64,000 nt of DNA, taken from contig VIIQ02000075.1 in NCBI GenBank assembly GCA_007449985.2, positions 1 through 64,000 on the forward strand, read 5' to 3'. The translations under genes were made by a program, and so were the position numbers. Origin of the DNA: Desmodesmus armatus (Eukaryota; Chlorophyta; Chlorophyceae; Sphaeropleales; Scenedesmaceae). Shown here one piece after another: positions 1-12,500 of the stretch; positions within the stretch are counted from its first letter, which is position 1; the number at the start of each line of letters is the position of its first letter. The notes beneath the pieces were generated by a model, which was given only the letters and a program-made list of their open reading frames with translations, ran no database searches and was not told where the DNA came from.

Positions 1-520
1 TTTGCAGAGCACTACAAGAGGTTTTGGGACAAGGTGCTGCGGGCGCTGGCCTCTGCCGACCTGCTGTTTGACGACTTTGAGCTGATGACAAGCTGACAAG
101 ACTGGTGACGGCACTCACATGTGAGTTGACAGAGTCAATGCTGGGGTTAAGGGTTGCGGTGGTGGGTTTCAGACTTGCGAGCGGTGGGGGTGTCATGTTA
201 TGGGACAACCTGCTGCAAGCACTGGCCGCTGCAGACCTGCTGTTTGACGACTTTGAGCTCAATGACAAGCTGACAAGACTGGTGACGGCACTCACATGTG
301 AGTGATGCTTGGTGGTAGGGGTGGCAGTGATATGGTTACAGGGTTGTGGTGGCGAGTGCAGGGGGTGTGGTGCAGGTTGAGGGTCACAGCAGTGGGCTTT
401 GAGTGAATTGGTGGTTCAAGACACTTGAAACAAGTGCTGCGAGCACTGCCTTTGCCGACTTGCTGTTTTTGCGACTTCGAGCCCAGCGGCAAGCTGACAA
501 GACGGGGGCGCGCACTCAAC
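1..520 (+). repeat. Three tandem copies of one SCC3 exon, the first frameshifted
   Basis: An exon encoding RFWDKVLRALASADLLFDDFEL and DKLTRLVTALTC occurs about three times: to about position 110, about 195-301, and a strongly decayed form at about 425-520. Copy 1 reads GAGCTGATGACAAG where copy 2 reads GAGCTCAATGACAAG. This net one-base loss puts a TGA in frame in copy 1. Copy 2 stays open and runs to a donor after position 301 that is in phase with the exon at 2909. Copy 1 contains the HYKRFWDK part that copy 2 has altered. A single-base sequencing error in copy 1 is the main alternative to a true lesion. Confidence 0.7.
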
Positions 521-3500
521 AAGTTTTGGTGGGATTTAGGATTGGCCGGGCACGGCAAAGCATGCAAAAATGCGGCAGACCGATTTTTCTGAGCTAGTGC
601 GGACCTGCACAGTGCATGGTAAGGAGCTGGCCCAGAAAGTCCACATCGTTTTGTGTAGCAGCAGTAGCACTAACACCAGGTATACAGGCGACCCTGTTGT
701 GACAGGAACCTTCTGCACATGTCTGGCATACCCCTGCATGTCCTTGATCCCCTGTTCTACGTTGCGGCTATGATGTACCCCCTCCAGATTTGCTGTGGGA
801 GAGTATGTGACAGCTGGGATGCAGCAATCAGGGCTGTGGCCATATGTGTTTTCTCAACTTTCAACATGCAGAGTGGGCGGTGTCAGCAAGCAAGTCAGCC
901 ATGAGGAAGGGGCAGCTGCTCTGATGCATTGCTGGTACAGGCAGGCAGTGCACAAGTGCAGCTGGCCCTTGCCTGAGGTCCTCATAATGTGTGACGTCAT
1001 CGTGTCGCTTTTGCATTGCTAGAGAAGGGCGGAAGCATAGGGCCATGCGGTTTGGTACTACCCCCTCCTCACTTACACCTCCCCACCTAAAGCGTACGCA
1101 ACTCCCGCGTGGCTGGAGGGCCTGTTGATTGGCTGTGTGATGAATCTAGGTTTAGGGTTTAGGTGAACTAAACCCCCAAACCAACCTAAATCCTAACCAT
1201 CTTCCCTGGCACCATGGTGGCCATGCCTGATTTGATCATGGAAACAGTGTATTTATCGGGAGATTTCAGTACGGCGGGGGTTCACCATCTTGACGGTCCT
1301 TTTGCATGAATGCATGCTGTGTGGCTCATCGGGTAATCGGGGGGCATAACATCTTGGTGAAGTGTCTGCCTCACAGCTCATATGCGCTACTTTGCTTATA
1401 AGCAAGCAGCACATTGAGCTGCAGGGCCACACTTCAACAGGCCACCGCCCATCACCCCCCCCCGCCCCCCCTCGGAGCCACCAACCTACCTCTCACTAGG
1501 TGTTGCTGTATGAGTGCATGCTGTGACCTTGTGTGTGGCTGCATGGAGGGCTTGGTGCAGGGTGTTTTGTGCTGGTGAAGAGTTGGCCTCACAGCTCTCT
1601 TGCGCTTGATGCTGTCAACATGCAAGCAGCACAGTGAGCTGCAGGGCCAACACTTCATCAACCTCTCGCCATCACCCCCCCCCCCAGGGCCACGCAACCC
1701 ACCTCTCACCTGGTGTTGGCTGTATGAGTGCATGCTGTGACTGTGTGTAGCTGCATGGAGGGCAGTGTGAAGGGCTGCTGGTGAAGAGTTGGCCTCGCAG
1801 CTCCGGGTGAAGCTCGTCCACACGCAAGCAGCACAGTGAGCTGCAGGGCCAACACTTCATCAACCTCTCGCCCCCCCCCCCCGGGGCAGGGGTCACGCAA
1901 CCAACCTCTCCCTAGATGCTGATGTATGAGCGAGTGTGAAATAAAACTCAGGTACTGTGACCTTGTGTGTAGCTGCATGGAGGGCTTTGTGGAGGGTCTT
2001 TCAGGCTGTTGAAGTGTCCGCCTCGCAGTTCATGGGTGATGCGTCTGTATATGCAAGCAGCACACTGAGCTGCAGGGCCAACACTGGATCAAGCTCTTGC
2101 CTATCCACCCCCCCAGGGGCCACGCAACCCACCTCTCCCTAGGTGTTGCGGTAGGAGTGCATGCTGTGACCTTGTGTGTAGCTGCATGGTGGGCTTGGTG
2201 GAGGGTTTTCGTGCTGGTGAAGAGTTGGCCTCGCAGCTCGCATGTGCTTCTTCTGCACATGCAAGCAGCATACTGAGCTGCAAGGCCTACGCTTCATCAT
2301 GCTATCACCCATCACCCCCCGTTTGCACCCCACCCCACCCTGTATGTTCCTGTATGAGTGCACGCTTTGTGAAACTTGTGTGAAGCTTGTGTGTAGCTGC
2401 ATGGAGGGCTTTGTGGAAGGTCTTGCGTGCTGGTGAAGAGTTGGCCTCGCAGCTCGCGGGTGAAGCTCGTCCACACGCAAGCAGCACAGTGAGCTGCAGG
2501 GCCGACACTTCAACAGGCTCTTGCCCATCCCCCCCCCCCCCCCCCCCCCCCCCCCCGGGCCACGCAACCCACCTCTCCCTAGGTGTTGCTGTAGGAGTGC
2601 ATGCTGTGGGAGTGCATGCTGTGACCTTGAGTGTATCCAGCTCAACCCCACATCCAGCTCAACCCCACATCCAGCTCAACCCCACATCCAGCTCAACCCC
2701 ACATCACTGCTACTACCGCCACCCACACTGCCACTCTTGCTGCCGCACTTTGTATGTGGTTTTCTGTATGTGCAGCTCCCAGGTTCGCCCCTTCAAGCAC
2801 GCCGCCACCCTGACTGCCCCCCCCCCTCTTTCCCAGCTATTCTTGTCCCCCATAACTGCTGCCACCGCCACCAACACTCCCCCTCCCCCATGTTCAATTG
2901 CTGTGCAGCTCCCAGGTTCGTCCCTTCAGGCACGCCGCCACCCTGACTGCCGCGCAGCTGGTGAGCAGCTGGATTGCTGTCAGCAACGGGCTGGCTGAGA
3001 GCAGGAACCTGACACAGGCTCAGCTGGACGCAGAGGAGAGGAAGAAGGGCAAGGTGAGGATGGGTCACTTTTTTGAGGGTGGGTGGGGGTGCACATGCAT
3101 GTTTGCCAGCAGCGGTGTGAGCATTGAGATCGGTCCAATAAAAGGTGTGTCAAATGTGCCAGCCACCGAGCTGGGGTGCTATACATGGGCAACAGGCTTG
3201 AATTGCTGTCAGCAACGGGTTAGCGGGGAGCAGGAACCTCACACAGGCACAGCTGGATGCAGAGGAGAGGAAGAAGGGCAAGGTGGGTGTGGGCAGGGTG
3301 AGGGGGGCTGCGCGATTGTGTTTGCTAGCACTGACAGGTTGAATGTTGAGGCACAGCTGGACGCAGAGGAGAGGAAGAAGGCAAGGCGTGTGTGTGTGGG
3401 GAGTGGGGCGAGGCTGCACGAGTGCTTGTAATTTGCTAGCGCCAGGGAGGTCGACATTGATGTTGCATTGGAATATACACGACAAAGCAAAACCTGAAGA

Positions 3501-6500
3501 AGTGACCTGGAGTAGCTCGCATTGAGCAACGGCGTGAGTCTGTGCCGTCAATGCACGGCTTCGTAATTGCCACCACCCTTTGTTTCCTGAGCGGCGTCAC
3601 TGCTGCTGCTGCTGCTGCTGCTGCTGCAGGGTCAGCACCAGCAGGTGATCAATGGGCTGCGGCGCACGCTGGAGCGCACCCACGCGCGCGTCGAGGACCT
3701 GCGCAACTTCAGGAGCCTCGTGTTCAGTGGAGTGTTCAGCCACCGCTTCAGGTGTGTGCGTGCGTGTGTGTGTGTGGGGGGGGGGGGGGGCTGCTGGTGA
3801 GGGGGGGGGGGCAGCATGCTGCCGCAAAGGTAGTGGCTTGTTGTTTGATTGGTTTGTTTGGTGGGCAGTCAGCCTGTGGGTGTGGTTGTCTTCAGCAGCC
3901 TCGTGTTCAGCGGAGTGTTCAGCCACCGCTCCAGGTATGTTAGCACATGGATTACTTGAGTAGCTAGCATACTATGAAACATGCAAGTCACATGCAAGCA
4001 GTCTATCAGGCATGCCAACATACTCCGACTAGGACAGCAAACCAGGGAGTGCATCGACGGCAGGTGGAGCAAGTGGACAGCATTGGGGGGGGGGGGACAG
4101 CCCACCTCCAGTTGGGGCGGAGAATAGTGCCGCACAGGCAGTGGCTTCCTTGTGTTTGTTTGTGTGGGAGGGGGGGAGGGGGGGGGGGGGGGTAAAGAAG
4201 GGGAGTAAGTGTGGGAGGGGGGAGGGGTGTAAAGAAGGGGAGTAAGAGGGGGAAGGGGGGGTGGGGCTTGCGCCAGCATGCTCTCTCCCTGCGCTGCTGC
4301 TGCCGCCGTCGTCAGAGACCTTGCTCAGGAGGTCCATGCCATTGTGGTCCATACTACGGCAAGCCGCTGTTCCTTTCACTCCTGCTGTTGTTTTTGTTGC
4401 TCCTTTGCCTGCTGCTGCTGCTGCTGCTGCTGCCGCCGACAGGCACGTTGCTGAGGAAGTGTGATGGGGTATTGTGCCATCATGATATAGGCCATGGGGG
4501 AGTGGATGGAGGCGGTGGCCCATCAACTTCACCATCAACCACATTGTGTTTTTCCGTCTGTTGATTCCCCAACTGCTGCTGCTGCTGCCAACAGGGACGT
4601 TGCTGAGGAGATTCGTGCCATTGTGATTGAGGCCATAGGGGAGTGGGTGGAGGCGCTGCCACTGGCAGATGAGAGTGGCAATCTCATTTCTGTTGCACTT
4701 TTTGCTTCTCTCCTTGCTGCTACTGCCAACAGGGGCGTCGCTGAGAAGATCCGCCCAAATATGCAACTGTTACTGCCTCGTTTTGCGGGTGGGTGGAAGT
4801 TCTGTTGCCCTTACTTCTTCTTCTTCTTCTGCTGCTGCCAACAGGGACGTAGCTGAGGAGATTCGTGCCATTGTGATTGAGGCGATAGGGGAGTGGGTGG
4901 AGGCGCTGCCCAGCGAGTTCCTGAGTGACAGCTACCTCAAGTACCTGGCATGGGCCCTGAGTGACAGGGCGCCCCTGGTGCGGCTGCAGGCGATCAAGGC
5001 ACTCACAAAGCTCTACAGCGACGGGTAAGCCTGGCTCAAAATAGCGTTGCACCGCCTTCCCCCTTTGGGGTGGGGGGGTGAGGGGCAGCCGAGTTGCCTG
5101 GCGGGTAACTCGCAAGCACTTGCATGCTTGGGGTTTTAATGACGCATGTCTTTGGGGTGTTTAAGTCTTTGAGTGAGTGGTGTGCGCTTACTTCTGGGCT
5201 TAGTTGTTGCATATGACAACATATTCATCTTCATCTCATTGTGATCAACACACATACCTCATCATCCACCACTTGAGTGGCTTCGGTTTGCCGTTTGTTG
5301 CGACTCTGTGGCTCTTGGGTTGGCTTAGTGCACAGGATCACCCGCGTTCAATGCTATCCTGCGGGAGGTGGGCTGGGCTCGGAAGGTTTGAACACTGCAT
5401 CATTGCTGTTTGCTTTTTCTGCAGGGACAACGTGCCCCGCCTGCAGGACTTCTCTCAGCGGTTCACCTCCCGCTTCTGTGAGCTGATGCATGATGTGGAG
5501 GTGGAGGTGGGGGCAGCAGGGCTGCACCTGCTGGCTCTGCTCGTGGAGCACGGGGTCGTCAAACACCAGGTAACGCGGTTTTGTCAAATAATATGGCTCT
5601 GGTCACTGCGGCTTATATGAAGTCTTTCAAAGGTAGATCATGTCATGATTTTGGGTTATGGCAGCGGAGCTGCTGCTGGTGCACCACGTGGAGCACGGCT
5701 TGTGGAGCACGGCTTGCACCAGCGCCGTGCTCGACGGCGTTGCACCAGCGCGGATGTGGGGGATACGGGTCTGCACATAGCACGGGGTCGTGAAGCACCA
5801 AGAAGAATGGCGTGTCTACTTTTGTTGCACTGTTCGGCTCCCAGTATGTTGTCGAACGTGTCTGCAAGGCATCGGTCGCCCTTTCCCAGCTCGCCAAAGG
5901 TCTGCTCATAGCGTCGACCGGACTATGCCAGAATCACTTTCTTGGTTGCGGATTCTGGCGCTTGCTTCAGTTTCGAACCGCAGTTTGTGTCGCCATTTGC
6001 ATTTGTTTGTTGCAGGATGTGTATGGCGTGTACATGCTGCTGGCGATGCCCATTGCTGAGCTGCGTGCTGCATCGGCTGGCCTGGTGGTGCAGCTGCTGG
6101 AGGATCAGGGGAGGGAGGTGTTGGAAGCAGCAGCTGAGCGGCTCAAGGTGGGTGTTGGACATATGGAAATCATGCGAGTCACATGCAAGCAATCCTTGCA
6201 GGCACAACAGGTGTGTGTGTGTGGGGGGGGGGGGGGGGGGAGGCGTACACCGACAATGCCTGAGGGAGGGCAGTGCTGCAGCCAGAGGAAAGGTGGGAGG
6301 AGAGGAGAGTGGGCAGAAGATGGGGCGAGGGAATCGGCATGTAAGAGAGGAGGAGCGAGGACGGAGAGGTGCTGGAGGGACAAGTTGAGCGGCTCAAGGT
6401 GAGTGTTGAACAGTTGGAATACATGACAGACAGACATGCATGCCCTTCTGTACCATCCCATCCCATCCCATTCTGGGTGTGTGTGGGAGGGGGTACACTA

Positions 6501-9500
6501 ATAACGGCTGACGGAGGGCGGTGATTCAGGCAGAGGTGGGAGGAGCAGGAGGACAGGGGGCGGAAGGAGGGGTGAGGGAAGGGTCGTGTACGAAAGGAGG
6601 AATGGAAAAGGCTGGAGGGACAATGTAAGTGGCTCAAGGTGAAAGAAGGGGAGCACAAAAATCGACAACATATTCCTTATTACTGCGACGTCCGTCAGGT
6701 TTATGGGTGGGGCTGTAGGGGCTTTCGTTGCAGTGCCCCTCACAGCACGACTGTGGAGTGTACCGTACGTGTGCCATTTTTTTTTAGCAGTGCATGCTGA
6801 TGTTGCTCAGCCCTCATCAAGTGGGCAAGGGTTTGGGGTTTGTGCGTAGAGCTGTTTGAAGTCAGCTGTCCTCCAGGTGTGAGGCATGGAATACTGTGTG
6901 CTGATGTGCTCTATACAGCTGTTTGATGGAGTGATGTTGTGATGTTGTGATGAGAGGTTTCGGGTGGCAGTAGTGTTGCAGTGATGATGAGCCCTTGTGG
7001 TGCCGTATCCCCCACACCCGCTCTGCTGTTTGTCCCGGGACTTCACACACCATCAGTTGTTTCTGGTGGGAACGAGCTAAACCCCCACCCACTTCTGACC
7101 CACCGGCCCGTGCTCACCCCACCTTTACCCTCCGCGCCTGCATGTCACCTCTCACTATGTGCGGTTTATGTCACCACTCACCCCCTGTCCCTCAACCCTC
7201 AGCTCGGTCTGTGTGGTCAGTCCTGGGGCTATGCTGGCCTGGGTGTGATGCAGAGCTGCTGCCGCTGTGTGCCTGTGGTGTGCACTGTGGTGATGGCAGG
7301 TACCTGCTGGGATAATCTGCGCACAGATGCGCTGCTGGACTCCTTCACATGTTGCCTGGCCTGTTGATGGCGGTGGTCTGGCTGTTGACCATGATGGTGT
7401 TGGTGGTGTTCATAGAGGTGGTGCTGTTGATGTTGGTCATGGTGGTGGTGATGATGATGGTGGTGGTGGCGATGGTGGTTTCGTTGGCTGTTGCAGCAGT
7501 TATGTGGCTGGCAGGCCCCTGTGCCCTCTCGCACGCATGCGCACGTTGGTGAATTAACCACAAAAAGTATGTTGCGTGACAGTTTTGATCAGTGTCTTTG
7601 GTTGCGCACCATGTCCTCTTTAACCCCGAATCGTTGTGCAGTAAGGTTTGATTTTCCCCACAAAGTATGTTTTGCGGGGAAATTGCTGCAGTGATGATGA
7701 GCCTTTGTGGTGCCGTATCCCTCAAACCCAGTCTACCAGCTGCCTTGGGACTTCACACACCACCGATACTGTTGTTGCTGGTGGGAACGAGCAACCCCTC
7801 TCCTCTTCCTCCCCCCGCCTGTGCTATGCCTACTGACCCTTACCCCCAACCCTATCTCCCCGACCATCGTAACTCCCCTTGCTCGGTCTGTGCGGTCGGT
7901 TCTAGGGCTGTGCTGGCCTGGGTGTGTTGCAGTGCTGCCGCCGCTGTGTGCCCTTTGTTGTGCACAGTGGTGATGGCAGGTGCCTGCCGGGATGTTTTGC
8001 GCACATGCGCTACAGGACTCCTGAACTGCACGTTGGTGTATCGGCCGTTGTGATGGCGGCTGTTGTGGCTGCTTTTCTGCTGTTGCTCAATATCATTTGT
8101 TGCGTGGTGTTAATTTTGGGTTTTCATGCACCGCAAGCGCCCCAATTGTTCCTCCACTTCGTGTATGGGCGTTGCCTACCACACGCATCTTCAAGTGACA
8201 CCATACTGCCTTTTTTGCTTTCTGATGCTGTCGCAGGCCGCTGCTGCTTCTGCTGCACCCCAGGCTGCCAAGGGCAAGGGCCGAACCAGCAAGGGCGGTA
8301 AGGCAGTACAGCAGGCCACTGGCGCTCATGCTGCTGCTGCTGCAGCTGCTGCCGCCCTTTTGGAGGACTCCAGCAAACTCAAGCTGGCTGGGCTAGTGGC
8401 AGTTATGGGCAGGCTTGCTTCTGCTGAGTCATTGGTGAGTGTGACTACAGGTCACCCATGACTGTCCCACACAATTCAAATGAAGTTAGTTTTGAGGTTG
8501 GGCACTCTTCGAGGGGTTTTCACACACCTCTGTAGACTGATGAACTTAGCATGACAGGGCATCAGGCTCATTACTTGATGCGTGCATGGCATGGCATGGA
8601 TGCATGCATGCATGGCACAAGTAACACTCCTGGTGCACTCGAAGTCATCATTTTCGCTCAAGCAGTTGCCTGCTGTCACTTGCTGTAGGGCGGCAGCAGC
8701 AGCCTGACAGCTGGCGAGGCACGTTCCCGCGCTCAAATGTCTCAGGCCAGCATGCAGCAGGCCACTCCTGCTGACGGCAGCGGCAGCATTGGCAGCAGCC
8801 AGCTGCCCACCCTGCCACAGACTGAAGTGGCGAAGCTGGTGGATGCTCTGTGGGGAGAGATGCACGCGGTGGGTGGCTGCATGCCATTCATCTTGCAAAC
8901 ATCATGGTTTTTCATTTCATGAAAACAAGGAGGAGTAGTTGTAGTTCACTTTGTGCCTGTCTTGGATGCTACAAACAGCAGCAGCAAGGCATCGCCACTC
9001 ACCGACAGAAGCACATGTCATGCAATCACAATGGGCTTGGCTTCCCATGCTGCAATATGAGCAGACTTTGCTGTTCAGAAGCGCAGCACGGTGAAGACAT
9101 CACGATGCTGATCTGCCACTTATTAGCAGCCGCAAAATAATCCAAGCATTGGGCACAATCAAAGCCAACAACACTACCCTGGTGTTCTGCTATCCTGTGC
9201 TGTCATGCCGTGCTGTGCTGTGCTGTGAGCAGGAGCTGTCAGACATCAGGGAGTTGACCTCGTGCCTTGCTGACGACTCTGCCATTGAGCTGTGGGGCAA
9301 AGTGGGCACTGCACACCTGGCCAGCCTCCTCACTGCATCAGCCCACATGTGAGTAGCTTGGGGCTTGGCATCCAGGCTTGGCCTGGTTTGAATGCGGTGT
9401 GGTGTGTTTGGGTTGAGCCGGGCTGTGGTGGGGTGGGGCGATACGCCACCAATTCCCTAAGTCGTGTTGGCTGCTGCTACTGGCTGGTGCTGCTGCACGG

Positions 9501-12500
9501 CAGGTACATCTTTGGCGGTGGTGCTCGTACGGCGGCTGGGCGCAAGGGTCGCATGGCACGCAGCAAAGCAGCAGCAGCGTCAGACGGCCCTGCTGCTGCT
9601 GACGAGGATGCCCAGCAGGAGGTGACTGTGCTCATGATTGAGCAGCTGCCTGCACTGCTGACAATGTACCAGGCAGAACCATTGGTGGTGAGTGGGGAAG
9701 AAGTGTGGGGGAGGAAACAAGTGCTTGTGGGTGTGTGTGGGGGGGGGGAGGTTCAAAAGTGCCAGGGGTGCATTGGAGCCGCATATTGTGCTGATGACTG
9801 AACAGCTGCCCGCACTGCTGACAATGTACCAGGCAGAACCACTTGTGGTGCGTGGGGTCAAGTGGTGTGCGGGCGGCAAGGGGGGGGGGGGGGGAGGGGG
9901 GGAGGAGGAGAGGGGGGGGGGGGACAAGTTCGTGTTTGTTAAACACATGAGTTGCATCAAGCATGTACATACAGTATCATCAAGACATTGGTGATGGTGA
10001 CAGGGCAATTCTCTGTCTGTCTGTCTGTCTGTCTGAAAAGTGCGTTCCGACACGCACTCAAGGGTCAAGAGGCTTATCAAAAGGCAAGTGTTCCACCTGA
10101 CGCTTGTCTGATGTCATTGCACCTTCTGGTATCTCCCTCCGTGTGTGTGAGCCGGGGGGGGGGGGGGAGCTGACTGTGCTCCATGTCCGGCTGTCACGCT
10201 CTAGGAGCCGGCATGCTGTTTGAGTGACAAGCGGCACACTGCGTGTGGTAGCGGTCGGGGCCAGCTGAGAGCATCAGCACGGCCATATACGAGTTGTGCA
10301 GGTGCCACTGTCCAGCAGTGAAGCTTCGAAATGCACAACTTCACACACACCTGCTGCTGCACCTTCTCAACATGCATATGCTGGCCCTCCTCAAACCTTC
10401 CTCTCCCCTTCCTCTCCCCTTCCTCTCCCCTTCCCCCCCCCCCCCCACACACACACAGGTTGCCCCTCTGCTGGCGCTACCCCGGCTGCTGCGCGTGGAG
10501 CTGTATCTACTGAGGGGTGCCTCTGAGTCCTACAGGGCTCTGCTAAGCCAGGTGGACGGCCTGCTCCACACACAAAGGCACATGCCCCCCTCTGCACCAA
10601 CGTTTGTTGCCCCACCCCCCGGGCTGCATCACAATCCTCACCCCCTCCCCATGTGTCGCCCCCCCAACACACACACAGGTCGCCCCTCTGCTAGCGCTGC
10701 CCGGCTGCTGCGTGTTGAGCTGTACCTACTGCGGGGTGCATCAGAGTCCTACAGGGCCCTGCTGAGCCAGGTGGATGGCCTGCTGCACACACAAAGGCAC
10801 ATGCCCCCCTCTGCACCAACGTTTGCTGCCCCCCCCCCTTCAACCCCCCCCCCCCCCCCCCCCACACACACACAACCCCGTCTGCAGCACATTCCTCCAC
10901 CCATGTGTCAAACACCTCCCCCCCCCTCTGCCCCTGCCCCGCCCCCACACCCCCCAAACCCCAGGTTGCCCCTCTACTGGCACTTCCTCGTTTGCTGCGT
11001 GTTGAGCTGTACCTACTGCGGGGTGCCTCAGAGTCCTACAGGGCCTTATTGAGCCAGGTGGACGGCCTGCTGCACACACACAACCAGCAGCAGCTCATCG
11101 TGGAGGCTGCGGGAGCACTGGTGTATGCCAGCAAGGCGGGACCTGAGGCGCTGCAGGAGATCGGCAGGCAGGTGTTGGCCACCAATTCCACCACTGCCGC
11201 CCACAAGCTGGCTGCTGCTGCGTCTGCTGTGTCGAAGCTGAGCGGCTCACAGCTGGCCGAGGGTGTGGCAGACCTGGCTGAAGCACCAGAGGAGGCTCCT
11301 GATGCCCTGCTCAGCCTGCTCACAGGTGGGTTCTGGTGTTTGCTTGTGGAGGGGGGGTCCTTACGTAAGTATTATTGGTTCCCTGTTCATGCGCTACGCA
11401 CATCCTGGTTTCACCCCAACACAAGTTCCATGAGCGAGGGGGCTTGCTGGCACGCTTGGTGCTGGCTGAGGGGGTGGCAGACCTGGCTGAAGCACCTGAA
11501 GAGGCACCTGATGCCCTGCTCAGCCTGCTCACAGGTGCGTCAACAGAGTTGTCGTGTTTGATAAATCCTGTGCATTGTGGCAAACTGTTGAGTAGAGAGG
11601 GTGTGTGGTGGAGTGTGCTGGTGGTGGGGGGGGGGGGGGGGGAGAGGGTGAAAAGTCAGGGCATGTGAGGCAAGGATGATGGTTGGTGTGTGTCTGTTTG
11701 GTAGTCACCACTGTGCGGTGGTGGGTGGGTGGGTGGGTGAAGGGGTTGTGGACCTGGCTGAAGCACCAGAGGAGGCTCCTGATGCCCTGCTCATCCTGCT
11801 CACACGGTAGTTTATCGGTGTTTTGCTGTAGTGTGTTGTGGCATTGACTGAGCGTCAAACTTGTCATGTGGAGGATGGCTGGGGGTGTTGGTACCACTAC
11901 GGGGCTTCAACTGCATGTGATCAGGGCACTCAGTGGAAATGGTCTAGCTTTCTTGGTTTGTAGCACTCAAATTACTCAGGGGGCCGGTGTGCAGCCTAAA
12001 TGATATGCCAACATACACAAGGCAGCGCTGCACATTTCCAGCCAGGCGGTTGCATAGCAGTTTTGCAGAAATGCAGTGCTGCTGTGTTACCGCCAGAATG
12101 CAACTGTGCGGCTGCAGCTGGGGGTGGGGGTGGGTGGTGTGTTGACTGTGTGTGTGTGGGGGGGTGCGTCTGTGTGTGATTGCATGCGCTGGTTACTTTC
12201 AAAAAAACATATATCTTTGCGTATGTCAGTGACTTTGCTATGCTGCCTCTGCACACTTTTTTCAATCATCAACAACCGCAGCACTGCTGCAGCTGCACCT
12301 TGTTGACAAGGTGTGTACAATGACTCCTGCTGTCCTGGTGCTGCTGTGCCACCTCCTTGCTGCAACTGTACTGCTGTAACTCTGCTTGGGTGCGTGTGGA
12401 GGGGCAGGACATCTACATCATGCCCTCCTATCTTGTGTGCGTGTCGTTCCTTTTCGTTTCCCCACAACATCAACAGAAGCAGCTGCGCTTGTTGTCCAAG

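Noticed and set aside
1148..1190. Interstitial telomere repeats (TTTAGGG-like, also near 17606, 26230, 36925)
   Set aside because: Only one or two imperfect units at each place; too short and degenerate to call telomeric.
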